From Dehalococcoidia bacterium UBA1123 (GTDB taxonomy: Bacteria; Chloroflexota; Dehalococcoidia; Lucifugimonadales; UBA1123): a stretch of DNA of 7,001 nucleotides. Each line of letters begins with the position of its first letter. Positions within the stretch are counted from its first letter, which is position 1. The notes beneath the pieces were generated by a model. The model was not told where the DNA came from. It did no database searches and saw nothing but the letters and a program-made list of their open reading frames with translations. Shown here piece after piece: positions 5,456 to 7,001 of the stretch. A program made the position numbers and the translations under genes. Location of the stretch: contig DCAW01000033.1 in the NCBI GenBank assembly GCA_002313895.1, forward strand, positions 1 through 7,001. Reading direction: 5' to 3'.

Positions 5456-6469
5456 GTGATCGCCGATAAATTCAACCGTTCCCTCAGAGACCTGCGAATA
5501 TCAGTCACCGACCGGTGCAACTTTCGGTGCCCGTACTGCATGCCTGCCGAAATATACGGCGAACGATACGAGTTCCTGCCAAAGGCCTCGCTCCTCACCT
5601 TTGAGGAGATTGCGCGTCTCACGCGGATCATGGTGAAACTCGGTGTTGTGAAAGTGCGACTGACCGGAGGAGAGCCTCTGGTGCGCAACGAAATTGAAAA
5701 ACTGATCGGCTTGCTTTCGAAAATCGACGGCGTTGAAGACCTGACGCTCACCACCAACGCTTACCTGCTGAAACAGATGGCCCAAAAGCTCAAGGACGCA
5801 GGACTCCAGCGCATCACGGTTAGCCTGGACTCCATGGACGATGACGTTTTCAAGACGATGAACGGTCGCGGCTTCGGCACTGAGAGAGTCATTGAGGGCA
5901 TAGTGGCCGCCGAGCAGGCGGGACTCAGCCCGATCAAAATCAATTCCGTCGTCCAGCGTGGCGTCAATGATCACACTCTTGTTGAGCTGGCACGCTTTGC
6001 CAAAGAGCGAGGCTACATCGCTCGTTTCATCGAGTACATGGACGTGGGCAACCTCAACGGTTGGAAGCTTGACCAGGTTGTTTCAGCAGAGGAGATCGTC
6101 GAGCGAATAAGCGCCGAGCTTCCACTGGAGCCTGTGCCGACTGAAAGCAACTACGCCGGAGAGGTGGCCCTTCGATACCGGTACGCAGACGGCGAGGGCG
6201 AGATCGGGGTCATAGCCTCGGTGTCCAAGCCTTTCTGCGGCGACTGCACCCGCATGAGACTGTCTCCCGAAGGACAGATCTTCACCTGCCTGTTCGCCAG
6301 CGTCGGAACCGACCTGCGCACCCCAATGCGCGATGGAGCGTCGGACGAAGACCTGGAGACCATCATCCGACAGACCTGGGGTCTTCGGGACGACCGTTAC
6401 TCAGAGGAACGCTCCATGCTCACCGAGCAGCCCCGCAAAAAGGTGGAGATGTACCACATCGGCGGGTAG
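5456..6469 (+). CDS. moaA: GTP 3',8-cyclase, molybdenum cofactor biosynthesis protein MoaA
   Basis: This radical SAM enzyme converts GTP to 3',8-cyclo-7,8-dihydro-GTP, the first step of molybdenum cofactor synthesis; MoaC then makes cyclic pyranopterin monophosphate. Two [4Fe-4S] sites are visible. The N-terminal SAM cluster CxxxCxxC is at C21, C25 and C28 (CNFRCPYC). The C-terminal substrate cluster CxxC-x13-C is at C261, C264 and C278. The SAM-binding TGGEP is at residues 70-74, and LTTNAYLL and TVSLDS follow in the TIM-barrel order. The protein ends in the characteristic Gly-Gly (YHIGG) required for activity in the family. Length is 337, near the usual 325-340. The start is GTG 5456, one base after the preceding TAA, with a weak GGACAGAG at 5441-5448. 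No other moa, moe or mob genes are in the window, so the rest of the pathway must lie elsewhere. Confidence 0.96.
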   Translation: MIADKFNRSLRDLRISVTDRCNFRCPYCMPAEIYGERYEFLPKASLLTFEEIARLTRIMVKLGVVKVRLTGGEPLVRNEIEKLIGLLSKIDGVEDLTLTTNAYLLKQMAQKLKDAGLQRITVSLDSMDDDVFKTMNGRGFGTERVIEGIVAAEQAGLSPIKINSVVQRGVNDHTLVELARFAKERGYIARFIEYMDVGNLNGWKLDQVVSAEEIVERISAELPLEPVPTESNYAGEVALRYRYADGEGEIGVIASVSKPFCGDCTRMRLSPEGQIFTCLFASVGTDLRTPMRDGASDEDLETIIRQTWGLRDDRYSEERSMLTEQPRKKVEMYHIGG

Positions 6470-6779
6470 TGGGATTCCAGGGCCTCGAATTTCAGGTGTC
6501 AGATCAGGCCGTCCTAGGCAAGGCAGTTTCTGCGTCGGTGGCAACCGACGGCGCCAATGAAGGATAAATCAAGCCGCTATGCTGATTGGCGACGAAACAT
6601 CTGGTCACTGACGTGACAGGCGTTGTCCAGTGACGACTATGATTATTGGGATGCAACTTTAGAATGGCGAGTTCTGACAACCTGATTCCTGACATCATCC
6701 TGTCAGTGCGTAAACCAGCAGGGGTCCCGTCGATTCGACGGGACCCCTGTGTTATTCACTTTTCTGGAGGTGTGGGAGG
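6470..6779. other. Convergent intergenic region with several hairpins, no gene seen
   Basis: This stretch lies between moaA (plus) and the surface-protein gene (minus). No convincing ORF is visible; the short open frames overlapping it are compositional shadows. It contains dyads at 6533-6550 (CGTCGGT, GGCA loop, ACCGACG), 6604-6634 (GTCACTG...CAGTGAC with an inner GACA/TGTC pair) and 6689-6706 (CTGACA, TCATCC loop, TGTCAG), then the terminator at 6719-6749. None of the first three is followed by a T-tract. Confidence 0.55.
6719..6749. terminator. Strong, probably bidirectional intrinsic terminator
   Basis: Two perfect 15-nt arms, CAGGGGTCCCGTCGA (6719-6733) and TCGACGGGACCCCTG (6735-6749), are separated by one T, so the folded hairpin has about 13-14 pairs with a small loop. 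On the plus strand it is followed by TGTTATTCACTTTT, a moderate U-rich tail. It lies 30 nt beyond the stop of the convergent minus-strand gene and about 250 nt past moaA. On the minus side the downstream bases are only weakly T-rich. Confidence 0.75.
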
Positions 6780-7001
6780 CTAGATGCTCTTCTTGGAGCG
6801 GCGTCCTCTCACCATGAAGATTCCGCCAGTTCCCAGCAAGACCACCGCTGCCAACAAGGCCAGCTGGGCCGCGATGGGCACCGAATCGTCACCAACTCCG
6901 GGCAGTCCTGGAGCGGTCGGCTGTGGGACTGAAGCCACGGGTTCAGGCGTCGGCTCAGGCGTCGGCTCTGCTGTCGGCTCTGCTGTCGGCTCTGCTGTCG
7001 G
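6780..7001 (-). CDS. C-terminus of a cell-surface protein with PTAE/PTPE stalk, LPGVG motif and membrane anchor
   Basis: The frame is open from the window edge to TAG at 6782-6780, giving 73 residues; the N-terminus lies beyond 7001. In order it shows (PTAE)x3 and (PTPE)x2 tandem repeats forming a stiff Pro/Thr/Glu stalk, a short linker VASVPQPTAPG, LPGVGDDS, a hydrophobic helix (VPIAAQLALLAAVVLLGTGG followed by IFMV) and the basic tail RGRRSKKSI ending at the stop. This layout is the classic C-terminal wall- or membrane-anchoring signal. LPGVGDDS aligns with LPxTGDDS-type sortase signals but has Val in place of the critical Thr. Without a sortase gene in view it may simply be a type I membrane anchor. 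The extracellular part should be N-terminal and is not visible. The gene converges on moaA, with the strong hairpin between them. Confidence 0.75.
   Translation of the reverse strand, partial: PTAEPTAEPTAEPTPEPTPEPVASVPQPTAPGLPGVGDDSVPIAAQLALLAAVVLLGTGGIFMVRGRRSKKSI
6944..7001. repeat. 12-nt tandem repeat encoding the PTxE stalk
   Basis: Units start at 6944, 6956, 6968, 6980 and 6992, the last cut by the window edge. Two are CAGGCGTCGGCT and the rest CTGCTGTCGGCT, and each encodes one Pro-Thr-(Pro/Ala)-Glu on the minus strand. The identical units in two blocks suggest recent slippage or unequal exchange, and the array probably continues past 7001. Confidence 0.85.

Noticed and set aside
5176..5757. 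Minus-strand open frame across the rdgB-moaA junction
   Set aside because: It is antisense to two well-supported genes, and its Ser/Arg-rich composition is typical of shadow frames.
6333..6560. Plus-strand open frame overlapping the moaA 3' end
   Set aside because: It overlaps the MoaA C-terminal cluster region out of frame, has no ribosome binding site and is Arg/Pro/Ser-rich without domains.

Overview
The window reads as an ordinary bacterial chromosome segment of moderate-to-high GC with AT-rich promoter regions. The organism cannot be named from the sequence alone. Three things are compatible with a Chloroflexota lineage such as marine Dehalococcoidia/SAR202: intergenic repeats built on CTGAG/TCGAAG cores, a surface protein with a Pro-Thr-Glu stalk and a C-terminal membrane anchor, and a class I aldolase paired with a class I fructose-bisphosphatase. 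This assignment is an inference and is weak.

Layout. (1) 1-943, minus strand: two neighbouring genes for small secreted or membrane-anchored proteins. The downstream one is LamG-like, carries an apparent 1-nt frameshift and runs off the window start. The upstream one is an unrecognised beta-rich secreted protein whose signal peptide begins upstream of its first usable ATG, behind an in-frame TAA. (2) 944-1305: intergenic, with a good sigma70-type promoter and dyad/direct-repeat elements that could be operators. (3) 1306-4501, plus strand: a SorC/DeoR-type sugar-phosphate-sensing regulator, class I fructose-1,6-bisphosphatase and class I fructose-bisphosphate aldolase, closed by a strong hairpin terminator at 4527-4559. 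(4) 4560-4827: intergenic, with a REP-like imperfect palindrome at 4710-4800. (5) 4828-6469, plus strand: an RdgB/HAM1-type XTP/dITP diphosphatase and MoaA (GTP 3',8-cyclase), one nucleotide apart. (6) 6470-6779: intergenic, with several hairpins ending in a near-perfect 31-nt terminator dyad. (7) 6780-7001, minus strand: the C-terminus of a large surface protein with a PTAE/PTPE stalk, an LPxTG-like LPGVG motif, one membrane helix and a basic tail.

How the genes work together. Aldolase makes fructose-1,6-bisphosphate from triose phosphates and the bisphosphatase converts it to fructose-6-phosphate, so the 1306-4501 block is a compact gluconeogenic unit. Its linked SorC-family regulator plausibly senses a sugar phosphate, by analogy with CggR of Bacillus. 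The rdgB-moaA pair joins nucleotide-pool cleaning to the first step of molybdenum cofactor synthesis, and its members are probably linked only by cotranscription. I see no phage, insertion sequence, CRISPR array or clearly novel multi-gene system. The most unusual items are the damaged secreted-protein pair, the regulator-fbp-aldolase arrangement and the LPGVG surface-anchor protein.
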